Source: Mycobacteriaceae bacterium (GTDB lineage Bacteria > Pseudomonadota > Gammaproteobacteria > Burkholderiales > Burkholderiaceae_D). From it: 64,000 nucleotides of DNA. Made by a program: the position numbers and the translations under genes. Position 1 is the first letter of the stretch, and each line of letters starts with the position of its first letter. Under the pieces are notes generated by a model. The model saw nothing but the letters and a program-made list of their open reading frames with translations, searched no databases and was not told the DNA's origin. Shown in pieces: positions 1 to 11,479 of this stretch. The stretch lies in assembly GCA_903970145.1 (NCBI GenBank), contig CAJCHO010000039.1, forward strand, positions 1 through 64,000, written 5' to 3'.

Positions 1-831
1 GAAACGCTCGCCGTTGGCGTTCAAGAGATAGCCGCCCTCGCCGCGCACCCCTTCGGTGATCAAGACGCCGGCCCCTGCGACACCGGTTGGATGGAACTGC
101 CAGAACTCCATGTCTTCCAGAGGAATTCCGGCCCGGGCGGCCATGCCGAGCCCGTCACCGGTGTTGATGAACGCATTGGTCGAGGCGGCCCAGATGCGCC
201 CGGCACCGCCGGTGGCCAGGAGGGTCGTCTTGGCCTCCAAGATCATCACATCCCCGGTTTCCATCTCGAGCGCCACCACGCCGACGACGTCGCCTTCGGC
301 ATCGCGGATCAGATCGAGCGCCATCCATTCGACGAAGAACTGGGTCTTGGCGCGCACGTTGCGCTGGTAGAGCGTGTGCAAGAGCGCGTGTCCGGTGCGA
401 TCGGCTGCCGCACAGGCGCGCGCCACGGGCTTTTCTCCGAAATTGGCCGAGTGACCACCAAACGGGCGCTGATAGATCGTGCCATCGGCATTGCGGTCAA
501 AGGGCATGCCGAAGTGCTCGAGTTCGTAGACCACGTGCGGCGCCTCGCGGCACATGAATTCGATCGCATCCTGGTCGCCCAGATAGTCCGAGCCCTTGAC
601 GGTGTCGAACATGTGCCAATACCAGCTGTCCTCGCTCATGTTCCCAAGCGACGCGCCGATCCCGCCCTGGGCGGCGACGGTATGCGAGCGGGTCGGAAAC
701 ACCTTCGAGAGCACCGCCACGGCAAGCCCGGCCTCGGACAGCTGCAGCGCTGCGCGCATGCCCGAGCCGCCTGCACCCACGATGACGGCATCAAAACGCC
801 GTTTCGCTATCGAACTCTTGGTCTGAGACAT
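1..831 (-). CDS. sdhA: succinate dehydrogenase flavoprotein subunit (3' part off the window)
   Basis: This is the FAD-carrying catalytic subunit of complex II, which oxidises succinate to fumarate on the cytoplasmic face of the membrane. The 277 visible N-terminal residues show the Rossmann FAD motif GAGGSG at about residues 20-25. They also show HTVAAQGG near residue 50, where the His carries covalent FAD in this family, and the conserved stretch FHPTGV towards the cut end. The ATG at 831 follows the sdhD stop by three bases, so sdhC-sdhD-sdhA is one minus-strand operon; sdhB would lie beyond the left edge. The gene is incomplete only because the window ends. Confidence 0.97.
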   Translation of the reverse strand, partial: MSQTKSSIAKRRFDAVIVGAGGSGMRAALQLSEAGLAVAVLSKVFPTRSHTVAAQGGIGASLGNMSEDSWYWHMFDTVKGSDYLGDQDAIEFMCREAPHVVYELEHFGMPFDRNADGTIYQRPFGGHSANFGEKPVARACAAADRTGHALLHTLYQRNVRAKTQFFVEWMALDLIRDAEGDVVGVVALEMETGDVMILEAKTTLLATGGAGRIWAASTNAFINTGDGLGMAARAGIPLEDMEFWQFHPTGVAGAGVLITEGVRGEGGYLLNANGERF

Positions 832-834
832 CGG

Positions 835-1203
835 CTAGACACTCCAGAGGGTTTGTACAGCGTAGCCTGCGCAGCCGATCAACCACAGGATCGTGAGCAG
901 TTGCAGAACCAACTTCACGCCTGTCGCCTGAATGTAATCCATCCAGATGTCGCGCATGCCGACCCACACATGGTAGAACAGGGACAAGAGGGCGATGAAG
1001 GTTGCGACTTTCATCCAGGGCGCAGCGAACACGCCCGACCAGCCGCTGTAGGAGAAATCCTCTGCCAGAAGAAAGCTGACGAGAAGGATGACCGTGTAGG
1101 CTGCCATGACGAGGGCTGTGGCACGCTGCGCCATCCAGCCCGCGAGGCCATAGTGCGCACCGACGACGAGTCGACGGGCTCCGATGTTCGCTTTGCTATC
1201 CAT
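835..1203 (-). CDS. sdhD: succinate dehydrogenase membrane anchor SdhD
   Basis: This 122-residue membrane anchor of complex II helps bind heme b and ubiquinone. Three hydrophobic segments are visible at about residues 25-45, 57-77 and 92-112. The family-typical stretch YHVWVGMRDIWMDY carries the His that usually contributes to heme binding and the Asp-Tyr pair near the quinone site. The start ATG at 1203 overlaps the sdhC stop by one base (TGATG), which indicates translational coupling. A longer frame reaching upstream to 1398 would run inside sdhC and is rejected. Confidence 0.92.
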   Translation of the reverse strand: MDSKANIGARRLVVGAHYGLAGWMAQRATALVMAAYTVILLVSFLLAEDFSYSGWSGVFAAPWMKVATFIALLSLFYHVWVGMRDIWMDYIQATGVKLVLQLLTILWLIGCAGYAVQTLWSV

Positions 1204-1613
1204 CAGAATGCTCCGAAGAGCTTCAAGGCCACCAGGACAGCCAAGGGCAAGCTCACCGCGAAGACCGCGATGGCACTCTGGCGTCCCCGCTCCTTGCTCA
1301 AGCCCATGTGCGCATCCATGAACAGATGGCGGATGCCCGCGCAGAAATGGTGCAGGTAGGCCCAACTCAAGCCCACGAGAATGATCTTCACGTACCACGC
1401 ATGCAAGAGCGACTGAAAGATGGCGTAGCTCAACTCCGAGGTCAGGCTTTGGTGAAACAGGTACAGCAAGAACGGCAGAAAAAGGAACAGTCCCGCCCCG
1501 CTGATCCGATGCAGAATCGAGATGAGCCCGGCCGCGGGAAGCCGGTAGCCGACGATCTGCGAGACATGGAGATTGCGGTAGATCGGTCGATCGTCCTTGG
1601 TCAGGTCAGACAT
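1203..1613 (-). CDS. sdhC: succinate dehydrogenase cytochrome b556 subunit SdhC
   Basis: This 136-residue membrane subunit of complex II supplies quinone and heme contacts. The motif SILHRISG near residue 30 carries the conserved Ser and Arg of the quinone site. The motif HHFCAGIRHLFMD near residue 85 carries the His expected to ligate heme b. Three transmembrane helices are evident. The start at 1613 (MSDLTKDDRP) is chosen because it gives the usual family N-terminus; the open frame extends to 1703 but the extra residues look non-coding. It is the first gene of the sdhCDA operon and lies about 190 bp downstream of the GntR gene on the same strand. Confidence 0.93.
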   Translation of the reverse strand: MSDLTKDDRPIYRNLHVSQIVGYRLPAAGLISILHRISGAGLFLFLPFLLYLFHQSLTSELSYAIFQSLLHAWYVKIILVGLSWAYLHHFCAGIRHLFMDAHMGLSKERGRQSAIAVFAVSLPLAVLVALKLFGAF

Positions 1614-1807
1614 GATGCTCCTTGATGTGACGCAGGGTCCAGGGGTCTCGTGTCCGGCTCGCCCTGGTGGGAGATAGAGGCCAGGAGGGGGCCTCCAAAC
1701 CAACCGTATTTTCGCTCATTTTTGCGCGGCGCACCAAACCGCAGTGCGGCCAGGGCGGACTCGGCAGAAGGATGAAGCGGTTTGGAGCAGCCTTTGGCAG
1801 AGACAGT

Positions 1808-2587
1808 CTAACCGAGCTCGTTCTCATAGTAATGCCGGATGGTCACGTACAGGCCGCGCCGCACCTCGACGGGCCGATTGCCATAGGTCAGGGAAATCCG
1901 CTCGACCGAAAGCAAGGGCGCGCCGGGCGGAACCTCGAGGAGCGCCGCGGTCGGCTCATCGGCCGCGACGGCGCGCAATTTCTCGGTGGCCTGGATCATG
2001 CGCACGCCAAATTCGGATTCGAAGAGACCATACATCGGCCCTTTGTACTCGGCCAGACGTTCGGCGGTCAGGCCCTTGAAGAGGGCGCCGTGCAGCCAGA
2101 TCTCGTCAAGGATCGTGGGCCTCTCGTCGATCAATAACAGCCGGCGGACGACGACCACCGCATCGCCTGCCCTCAGTTCGAGCTGCCGTGCGATACCGCT
2201 TGGTGCGCGCACGCGCTTGCAGTCGAGAAAGCGGCTTTCGGGCAACACCGGCGCACCCGATTCAGAGACGAGGCGCAAGAAGCGAAATTGGGCGCGCGCC
2301 TCATGATGGGTCGCAACGAAGGTGCCGCGTCCCTGGCGGCGCACCAGGAGATTTTCGGCGGCGAGCGCATCGATGGCCTTACGCACCGTCCCCTGGCTCA
2401 CCTTGTAGCGGGCGGCGAGCTCGAACTCGCTCGGGATGAGTTCGCCTGGCTTCCATTCCCCATCCTGCAGGCATTGGGTCAAAAGGCGCTTGATCTGCTG
2501 ATACAGGGGGCTAAACGTGGCCCCCGGGCCCGGCCCAGGCGGGGTTGGAGGCCCGGCGTTGGAGGTCGCGCTCGGGGGAGTTGCCAT
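1808..2587 (-). CDS. GntR-family transcriptional regulator with UTRA domain
   Basis: This is a HutC-type GntR regulator. A Pro/Ala-rich leader of about 20 residues is followed by a winged-helix DNA-binding domain with the recognition pattern ELAARYKVSQGTVRKAIDAL at about residues 55-75 and the wing RRQGRGTFV. A UTRA effector domain fills the C-terminal 160 residues. It is divergent from mdh-prpB-prpC-prpD-acnA and upstream of sdhCDA on its own strand, so it is a good candidate to control this carbon locus. The effector, perhaps an organic acid or acyl-CoA intermediate, is not visible. The start is uncertain: ATG at 2587 or 2596, neither with a strong ribosome site. The open frame to 2686 would cross the putative operator. 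Confidence 0.88.
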   Translation of the reverse strand: MATPPSATSNAGPPTPPGPGPGATFSPLYQQIKRLLTQCLQDGEWKPGELIPSEFELAARYKVSQGTVRKAIDALAAENLLVRRQGRGTFVATHHEARAQFRFLRLVSESGAPVLPESRFLDCKRVRAPSGIARQLELRAGDAVVVVRRLLLIDERPTILDEIWLHGALFKGLTAERLAEYKGPMYGLFESEFGVRMIQATEKLRAVAADEPTAALLEVPPGAPLLSVERISLTYGNRPVEVRRGLYVTIRHYYENELG

Positions 2588-2641
2588 GGAGCGCATTTCA
2601 CCACAAAAGGGTGCCTTGCGTCCAGAAAACATGCTTCTTAC

Positions 2642-2660
2642 TCTTCTATAAGATATAAGA
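2642..2660. promoter_or_regulatory. candidate GntR operator (imperfect inverted repeat)
   Basis: Two 8-bp arms, TCTTCTAT and ATATAAGA, are separated by AAG and match as an inverted repeat at 7 of 8 positions. The site sits in the 248-bp gap between the divergent GntR gene and mdh, just upstream of a TTGACA box. GntR regulators usually bind short inverted repeats of this size in such gaps. Assigning it to this regulator is inference. Confidence 0.45.
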
Positions 2661-2666
2661 TGTCTG

Positions 2667-2696
2667 TTGACAGTCGTCCACCCCAAACGCTAGACT
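2667..2696 (+). promoter_or_regulatory. candidate sigma-70 promoter for mdh-prp operon
   Basis: A perfect TTGACA (2667-2672) is followed after 18 bp by TAGACT (2691-2696), a 4-of-6 match to the -10 consensus. Transcription would start near 2703, leaving a leader of about 130 nt before mdh. The box lies directly beside the inverted repeat at 2642-2660, which would suit repression or activation from that site. Confidence 0.45.
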
Positions 2697-2835
2697 GGCA
2701 ACCGTCAGCAGACGAAGCGCTCGGGTAGAATGGTCAACCTTCGGACCCAGTGTCACGGCGTGTCGTAGGCCGCCTGGCCCGTACCCCATCATTGTCCAAG
2801 ATTCCGACCCCAACCCTTCTGTCCAGGAGAAATCC

Positions 2836-3825
2836 ATGACCAAACCCGCCAAACGCGTTGCTGTGACCGGTGCTGCCGGCCAGATTGGCTATGCCTTGCT
2901 GTTTCGCATCGCCAATGGCGACCTCTTGGGCAAGGACCAGCCGGTCATTTTGCAGCTGCTGGAAATCCCCGACGAGAAGGCGCAAAAGGCCTTGCGCGGC
3001 GTGATCATGGAAATCGAGGACTGCGCCTTTCCTTTGCTCGAGGGAGTCGTCGCCACCGGCGATCCCCTGGTCGCGTTCAAGGATGCCGACATCGCGCTTC
3101 TGGTCGGGGCACGTCCGCGCGGACCCGGGATGGAGCGCAAGGACCTGCTCTCGGCCAACGCACAGATCTTCACCGCGCAGGGCAAGGCCCTAAACGAGGT
3201 GGCGAGCCGCGACGTGAAGGTCCTGGTGGTCGGCAATCCCGCGAACACCAACGCCTATATCGCCATGAAGTCGGCACCGGATTTGCCGAAGCGAAATTTC
3301 ACGGCCATGCTCCGACTCGACCATAACCGTGCGCTGTCCCAGGTGGCTGCCAAGACCCAGCGCGCGGTCAAGGACATCGAAAAGCTCGTCGTATGGGGCA
3401 ATCACTCGCCCACGATGTATCCGGACCTGCGCTTTGCCAAGATCGGCGGCACTTCCGTCAAGACACTGATCAACGACGAGGAGTGGAACCGTACGCAGTT
3501 CATCCCGACGGTGGGCAAGCGCGGCGCGGCGATCATCGATGCGCGCGGCCTGTCCTCGGCAGCATCGGCTGCGAACGCCGCGATCGATCACATTCACGAC
3601 TGGCTCTTGGGCTCGGGCGGCAAGTGGGTGACGATGGGGATCCCCTCGGACGGCAGCTACGGCATTCCCGAGGACATCATCTACGGTTTCCCGGTGACCA
3701 CGAAGGATGGCGAATATACGCTCGTCAAGGATCTCGAAATCGATGCCTTTAGCCGCGAGAAAATGGACTTCACCCTAAAGGAGCTCCTCGAGGAACGCGA
3801 CGGCGTCAAGCACCTTCTGGGTTAG
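2836..3825 (+). CDS. mdh: malate dehydrogenase (NAD+)
   Basis: This 329-residue enzyme interconverts malate and oxaloacetate with NAD. The dinucleotide motif GAAGQIGY lies at residues 12-19, the mobile-loop arginines at [10 protein letters not shown] near residue 95, and the catalytic LDHNRA and GNHSPTMYP (His) motifs near residues 160 and 190. The length is that of the 326-330 residue betaproteobacterial type. CCAGGAG precedes the ATG. It is the first gene of the plus-strand run and is followed by a hairpin terminator, so part of the transcription may stop before prpB. Its product oxaloacetate is the co-substrate of PrpC encoded downstream. Confidence 0.97.
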   Translation: MTKPAKRVAVTGAAGQIGYALLFRIANGDLLGKDQPVILQLLEIPDEKAQKALRGVIMEIEDCAFPLLEGVVATGDPLVAFKDADIALLVGARPRGPGMERKDLLSANAQIFTAQGKALNEVASRDVKVLVVGNPANTNAYIAMKSAPDLPKRNFTAMLRLDHNRALSQVAAKTQRAVKDIEKLVVWGNHSPTMYPDLRFAKIGGTSVKTLINDEEWNRTQFIPTVGKRGAAIIDARGLSSAASAANAAIDHIHDWLLGSGGKWVTMGIPSDGSYGIPEDIIYGFPVTTKDGEYTLVKDLEIDAFSREKMDFTLKELLEERDGVKHLLG

Positions 3826-3843
3826 ACGTCCTGCGACCCATCC

Positions 3844-3880
3844 AAGCCGGGTGAAGCCAAGAGCCTCCCCGGCTTTTTTT
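3844..3880 (+). terminator. rho-independent terminator after mdh
   Basis: AAGCCGGG and CCCCGGCTT form a GC-rich stem of about 8 bp around a loop of about 15 nt, directly followed by a run of seven T. It lies between mdh and prpB, so it may attenuate rather than fully separate the two. Confidence 0.75.
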
Positions 3881-3900
3881 CAAAGCGAACAGGAATCGAG

Positions 3901-4785
3901 ATGAGCCTTTCTTCCGCTGGAGCCCGCTTTCGTGCCGCGCTCGCCGCCGAAAAACCCCTGCAGATCGTCGGGGCGATCAACGCCAACCACGCGCTACTTG
4001 CACAGCAGGCTGGTTTCCGGGCGATCTATTTGTCCGGCGGCGGTGTCGCCGCCGGCTCCCTCGGCCTGCCCGATCTGGGCATCTCTGGCCTTGACGACGT
4101 CCTGACCGATGTACGCCGCATCACCGACGTGTGCGAGCTGCCCCTTCTGGTCGACGTCGACACCGGCTTTGGCGCTTCCGCATTCAATGTGGCGCGCACC
4201 ACGCGTGCGCTCATCAAGTTCGGCGCGGCGGCGATGCACATCGAAGATCAGGTCGGAGCCAAGCGCTGCGGGCACCGTCCGAACAAGGAGATCGTGTCCC
4301 AGGAGGAGATGGTCGATCGGATCAAGGCCGCAGTCGATGCGCGGGACGATCCCGAGTTCGTCATCATGGCGCGCACCGACGCCTTGGCCGTCGAAGGCCT
4401 CGAGGCCGCTGTCGAGCGGGCGATCGCCTGCGCCGAGGCGGGCGCGGACATGATCTTTCCCGAGGCCATCACGGAACTCGCGATGTACCGGACCTTTGCC
4501 GACGCCGTACCCATCCCGATCCTTGCGAACCTCACCGAATTCGGCGCCACGCCCCTGTTCACGGTCGAGGAGCTGGCCCTGGCGCACGTGAGCCTCGCCC
4601 TTTATCCGCTGTCCGCCTTTCGCGCCATGAATCGCGCCGCGACCCAGGTCTACGAGGCGATCCGCCGCGATGGCACGCAGCAAAAGGTCGTGCCCAACAT
4701 GCAAACACGCGACGAGCTGTACCGCTCGATCGGCTACTACGACTATGAGCAGAAGCTCGATGCACTGTTCGCAAAAAACAAATGA
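3901..4785 (+). CDS. prpB: 2-methylisocitrate lyase
   Basis: This enzyme cleaves 2-methylisocitrate to pyruvate and succinate, the last step of the 2-methylcitrate cycle. At 294 residues it has the usual family length. The Mg2+-binding motif DVDTGFG is near residue 85. The catalytic Cys loop KRCGHRPNK lies near residue 122, and this KRCGH form separates methylisocitrate lyases and relatives from longer isocitrate lyases. Start ATG at 3901, 20 bp after the mdh terminator. The gap to prpC is 100 bp. Succinate made here would feed the SDH encoded at the left end of the window. Confidence 0.96.
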   Translation: MSLSSAGARFRAALAAEKPLQIVGAINANHALLAQQAGFRAIYLSGGGVAAGSLGLPDLGISGLDDVLTDVRRITDVCELPLLVDVDTGFGASAFNVARTTRALIKFGAAAMHIEDQVGAKRCGHRPNKEIVSQEEMVDRIKAAVDARDDPEFVIMARTDALAVEGLEAAVERAIACAEAGADMIFPEAITELAMYRTFADAVPIPILANLTEFGATPLFTVEELALAHVSLALYPLSAFRAMNRAATQVYEAIRRDGTQQKVVPNMQTRDELYRSIGYYDYEQKLDALFAKNK

Positions 4786-4885
4786 CCGACGCCTTGGCAT
4801 CGCAGGGCACCCTTGCGCCGAAGAGGCCGCGGCGGCCGCCCTGCCAGAGGCCCTTCTGCAGAATCACTGATACGGAGTGACGTTC

Positions 4886-6046
4886 ATGACTCAAGAGTCT
4901 TCTCTTCCCGCTGGTCCGAAACCGAAAAAGTCGGTCGCCCTGTCGGGCGTGGTGGCGGGCAACACGGCCTTGTGCACGGTCGGGCGGACCGGCAACGATC
5001 TGCACTATCGTGGCTACGACATCCTCGATATCGCCGGTGCCTGCGAGTTCGAGGAGATCGCCTACCTCCTGGTGCACGAGCGGCTACCCACGGCCGCTGA
5101 ACTCACCGCCTACAAGTCCAAGCTCAAGTCCCTGCGCGGCCTGCCCGCCAACGTCAAGGCGGTACTGGAATGGCTTCCCGCTGCGACCCATCCGATGGAC
5201 GTCATGCGCACCGGCGTCTCGGCCTTGGGTTGCGTGCTGCCCGAGCGTGAGGACCACGGCGTGGGCGGCGCACGCGACATTGCCGACCGACTCATGGCCT
5301 GCCTCGGATCGGTCCTGCTCTACTGGTATCACTATTCCCATAACGGCAGGCGTATCGAAGTCGAGACCGAGGACGAGTCGATCGCGGGACACTTCCTCCA
5401 TCTTCTCCATGGGAAGAAACCCAGCGCGCTTTGGGAGCGGGCGATGCATACCTCGCTGAATCTCTACGCCGAGCACGAATTCAACGCCTCGACTTTCACC
5501 GCCCGCGTCATCGCCGGGACCGGCGCGGATTTCTACTCGGCCATTGCCGGTGCGATCGGCGCACTGCGCGGCCCCAAGCACGGCGGTGCCAACGAGGCCG
5601 CCTTCGAGATCCAGAATCGCTATGCCGATGCGGATGCCGCCGAGGCCGACATCCGCCTGCGCGTGGCGGCCAAGGAGGTCATCATCGGCTTTGGCCATCC
5701 GGTCTACACCGTTTCGGATCCGCGCAATAAGGTCATCAAGGAAGTCGCCTACAAGCTCTCGAAAGACCAGCACTCGATGAAGATGTACGAGATCGCAGAG
5801 CGGCTTGAGCAGGTGATGTGGGAGGCCAAGAAGATGTTCCCGAATCTGGACTGGTTCTCCGCGGTCAGCTATCACATGATGGGCGTCCCGACGGCGATGT
5901 TCACGCCCCTGTTCGTGATCTCGCGGACCTCGGGCTGGGCCGCCCACGTCATCGAACAACGGATCGACAACAAGATCATTCGTCCGAGCGCGAACTACGT
6001 GGGCCCCGAGGACCGGCGCTTTGTGCCGCTGTCGGCACGCAAATGA
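4886..6046 (+). CDS. prpC: 2-methylcitrate synthase
   Basis: This citrate-synthase-fold enzyme condenses propionyl-CoA with oxaloacetate. The catalytic residues sit in [17 protein letters not shown] and [11 protein letters not shown]. At 386 residues it belongs to the short bacterial group, not the larger NADH-regulated GltA type. The ATG at 4886 is preferred over an in-frame GTG at 4877 because GGAG at 4874-4877 lies at the right distance only for the ATG. It is flanked by prpB and prpD, which supports the methylcitrate role; such enzymes often also accept acetyl-CoA. Confidence 0.95.
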   Translation: MTQESSLPAGPKPKKSVALSGVVAGNTALCTVGRTGNDLHYRGYDILDIAGACEFEEIAYLLVHERLPTAAELTAYKSKLKSLRGLPANVKAVLEWLPAATHPMDVMRTGVSALGCVLPEREDHGVGGARDIADRLMACLGSVLLYWYHYSHNGRRIEVETEDESIAGHFLHLLHGKKPSALWERAMHTSLNLYAEHEFNASTFTARVIAGTGADFYSAIAGAIGALRGPKHGGANEAAFEIQNRYADADAAEADIRLRVAAKEVIIGFGHPVYTVSDPRNKVIKEVAYKLSKDQHSMKMYEIAERLEQVMWEAKKMFPNLDWFSAVSYHMMGVPTAMFTPLFVISRTSGWAAHVIEQRIDNKIIRPSANYVGPEDRRFVPLSARK

Positions 6047-6322
6047 AACCAGTCGGCCAGAGCGGGGCAAGCACCGCCTGCGCGCCACGCGCTGCGCGCC
6101 TGCCCGAGTGCTGGGAAGGTGTGCCTCTGGGCCGCATCGCCCTTGAAGTGAGGTGTGGGCAAGACGAGTGGGGACACTGGAAAATTGTTGCGTTCTCCAG
6201 GCTCGCCGCTCTGGCCTATTCGCGTCACGGTCTATTTCGTCGCATAATCCGGCCAAGGCGGGTGCGTGCGGGGCTGTCGGGCTCAGTTCTGCTCAGCGAG
6301 TTCCGCTCTGGAGAGACCGAGA

Positions 6323-7003
6323 ATGAACGAACGGGAGATCTATTCGAAAACAGAGGCGGGCCGAGAGGAGATGCGAACCCGGGCCCTGCATCTCGCTGGC
6401 GCGCTACGCACGGTTTTACTGCTTGTCGATGGCCATCGGACGGTAGCTCAATTGAAGGAGCTCATGACCGGTGGCAAGGCGCCCCCGGACGCGCTCGAGC
6501 AGCTCCTGGCCCTCGGACTCATCGCTTTCCAGGCGAGCGCTCCGGCGGACGTGCCCGCGCCCGTCCCTGCACCCGCCCCTGCGCCCGTCCCTGCGCCCAA
6601 ACCGGCAGCCAGCCCCCGCGCGGTGACGCTGCCCCCGGCGCTTCCCGCGAGCGCGCCCCCGCCGCCGCCCGTCGTCGCCCCCAAGGCATCCAAGTACGGT
6701 TCCGCACCGATCCTCGAACCCAAGTTCGGCACGGCTTCATCGATCGGCGCTCCTGGGCTCGATGCATCCGAACTGCTCTCCTCGGAAGCCGCGACCCGGT
6801 TCAATCGTCTGTATACGCTGATGAACGAGATCGTCAGCGATTATCTGGGTTTGCGCGGCTATTTCATGCAGTTGAAGATCGAGAAATGCTCGAGCACCGA
6901 GGAACTGCTCGCCTTGCAGGAAGAACTCGGGGCCGCGATCGCCAAAGCCCATGGCCGCGAAGTGGCGGCCGAGCTCGTGAACCGGATCCAGGCCGTGGGC
7001 TAG
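6323..7003 (+). CDS. conserved hypothetical protein inside the prp cluster, Pro/Ala-rich linker
   Basis: This 226-residue protein has no function I can name. Residues 1-65 form a compact helical segment with the pattern YSKTEAGREEMRTRALHL then LLLVDGHRTVAQLKEL, a block I recall from other betaproteobacterial hypothetical proteins. Residues 75-130 are a low-complexity linker of alternating Pro, Ala and Val. Residues 145-226 are a second helical domain. There is no signal peptide or membrane segment, so it is probably cytoplasmic. GGAGAGA precedes the ATG at 6323; the frame is open back to 6266 but lacks a better start. It lies between prpC and prpD with gaps of 276 and 189 bp on the same strand, so a link to the methylcitrate genes is possible but unproven. 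Confidence 0.75.
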   Translation: MNEREIYSKTEAGREEMRTRALHLAGALRTVLLLVDGHRTVAQLKELMTGGKAPPDALEQLLALGLIAFQASAPADVPAPVPAPAPAPVPAPKPAASPRAVTLPPALPASAPPPPPVVAPKASKYGSAPILEPKFGTASSIGAPGLDASELLSSEAATRFNRLYTLMNEIVSDYLGLRGYFMQLKIEKCSSTEELLALQEELGAAIAKAHGREVAAELVNRIQAVG

Positions 7004-7192
7004 GCCCCTGTGGTGATCCGGCCCCACCGGATCCTGCCTTGAACCGGTATTGTTCCGTCCCGAGCGTCCAGGCGAGCCCGCTCGAAGTGCTTCATCCGGG
7101 CTCTTCCACGCCACCTCGCACCGGCAAGCCCCGCACCTGGCGCTGCCAGACCGGTGCTCTTTCCCGTCCCCTGTCCAAGGAATAGCGCACCC

Positions 7193-8644
7193 ATGTCCGC
7201 GTCGATTCAAACGAGCCGCCAAAAGCCCGATGCCGTACTCACCGATATCGTGGACTATGTTCTCGATTACCCGATCCGCTCCAGGCTTGCCTTCGAGACG
7301 GCACGCAACTGCCTCATCGATACGCTCGGTTGCGGCCTCGAGGCGCTCGAGTATCCGGCCTGCACGAAACTCCTGGGACCGATCGTTCCCGGCACGATCG
7401 TGCCGAACGGCGCCAAGGTTCCGGGCACGCAGTTCCAGCTCGACCCGGTCCAGGCAGCCTTCAATATCGGCGCCATGATCCGTTGGCTCGATTTCAACGA
7501 CACCTGGCTCGCCGCAGAATGGGGCCATCCCTCCGACAACCTGGGGGGCATCCTCGCCTGCGCGGACTGGCTCTCGCGCGTGGCCATCGCGCAAGGCCGC
7601 GCGCCGCTGGTCATGCGAGACGTCCTCGCGGCGATGATCAAGGCCCACGAAATCCAGGGCTGCCTGGCGCTTGAGAATTCCTTCAACAAGGTCGGTCTGG
7701 ACCATGTGGTTCTGGTCAAGGTGGCCTCCACGGCGGTCGTCGGCCAGCTTCTCGGGCTATCGCGCGAGGAGTTGTGCAACGCCGTCTCCTTGGCCTGGGT
7801 CGATGGGCAGTCGTTGCGCACCTATCGCCACGCTCCCAATACCGGCTCGCGCAAGAGCTGGGCCGCCGGCGACGCGACCGCGCGCGCGGTGCACCTCGCC
7901 CTCATGGCGCAAAAGGGCGAGATGGGCTATCCGACCGTACTCACGGCCAAGACCTGGGGCTTCTACGACGTGCTCTTCAAGGGCAAGCCCTTCACGTTCC
8001 AGCGCCCTTACGGCAGCTACGTGATGGAGAACGTCCTCTTCAAGATCTCCTTTCCGGCCGAATTCCATGCGCAGACCGCCGTCGAGGCGGCGATGACGCT
8101 TCACGCAGAACTCGCCCGCCTGGGCAAGAGCGCTGCCGACATCAAGAAGGTCACGATCCGCACACACGAAGCCTGCATCCGGATCATCGACAAGAAGGGC
8201 CCTTTGAACAATCCGGCCGATCGCGACCATTGCATCCAATACATGGTGGCCGTACCGCTCCTGTGGGGGCGGCTGACCGCGGCCGACTACGAAGACGGCA
8301 TCGCCGCGGACCCCCAGATCGACGCATTACGCAGCAAGATCATCTGCGTCGAAGACACCGGCTTTACGAAGGACTATCATGATCCGAAGAAACGCTCGAT
8401 CGCCAATGCCCTCACGATCGAGCTCAAAAGCGGTGAAAAGTTGAAGGAAATCGTTGTGGAGTATCCGATCGGGCACAAGCGCCGCCGCAAGGAAGGCATA
8501 CCGCTCCTTGAGGCCAAGTTCCGCACGAATCTCGCGCGCCGGTTCCCGGCCAAGCAGCAACAGCAAATTCTCGATATCTCACTCGACCAGAAAAAGCTCG
8601 AAGCCCTGGGCGTGCACGAGTACGTCGACCTCTTTGTGATCTGA
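7193..8644 (+). CDS. prpD: 2-methylcitrate dehydratase
   Basis: This MmgE/PrpD-fold protein of 483 residues dehydrates 2-methylcitrate to 2-methyl-cis-aconitate without an iron-sulfur cluster. Family signatures include the N-terminal helical block with [13 protein letters not shown], then [20 protein letters not shown] near residue 100, which holds the conserved Asp and His residues, and [18 protein letters not shown] near residue 215. AAGGAA about 10 bp upstream supports the ATG at 7193 over an upstream in-frame codon at 7154. The next gene is the aconitase that can rehydrate its product. Confidence 0.95.
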   Translation: MSASIQTSRQKPDAVLTDIVDYVLDYPIRSRLAFETARNCLIDTLGCGLEALEYPACTKLLGPIVPGTIVPNGAKVPGTQFQLDPVQAAFNIGAMIRWLDFNDTWLAAEWGHPSDNLGGILACADWLSRVAIAQGRAPLVMRDVLAAMIKAHEIQGCLALENSFNKVGLDHVVLVKVASTAVVGQLLGLSREELCNAVSLAWVDGQSLRTYRHAPNTGSRKSWAAGDATARAVHLALMAQKGEMGYPTVLTAKTWGFYDVLFKGKPFTFQRPYGSYVMENVLFKISFPAEFHAQTAVEAAMTLHAELARLGKSAADIKKVTIRTHEACIRIIDKKGPLNNPADRDHCIQYMVAVPLLWGRLTAADYEDGIAADPQIDALRSKIICVEDTGFTKDYHDPKKRSIANALTIELKSGEKLKEIVVEYPIGHKRRRKEGIPLLEAKFRTNLARRFPAKQQQQILDISLDQKKLEALGVHEYVDLFVI

Positions 8645-8710
8645 CCGGCCAGGCGAGCGGCCCAGGCTTTCGATACCCATCCCACTTCACTGCCCCATGA
8701 AGGACATCCC

Positions 8711-11410
<2,700 letters not shown>

Positions 11411-11428
11411 TTCGGCTTCGTTCAGCCT

Positions 11429-11470
11429 GGGGCTCCTGGGTGGGATCCCGGGTTGTCCCCGCTTTTTTTT
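11429..11470 (+). terminator. rho-independent terminator after acnA
   Basis: Nested arms GGGG/CCCC and CCTGGG/CCCGGG form a stem followed by GC and eight T residues. It lies 18 bp after the acnA stop and ends 9 bp before the next ATG, closing the mdh-prp-acn transcription unit. Confidence 0.75.
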
Positions 11471-11479
11471 AGATCGGCC

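Noticed and set aside
91-1359. Long plus-strand open frame opposite sdhA, sdhD and sdhC
   Set aside because: Its composition is His/Arg/Gly-rich with no family match, and the opposite strand carries three well-supported sdh genes. It is a GC-bias shadow.
6530-6600. Pro/Ala/Val alternation as a possible DNA tandem repeat like arrays A-C
   Set aside because: The period is irregular (mostly 6 and 12 bp) and coding; it is an ordinary Pro-rich linker.
5818-7185. 455-codon plus-strand frame covering the prpC end, the unknown gene and the prpD leader
   Set aside because: It overlaps prpC and the 6323-7003 gene in another frame and is Arg/Gly-rich without domains.
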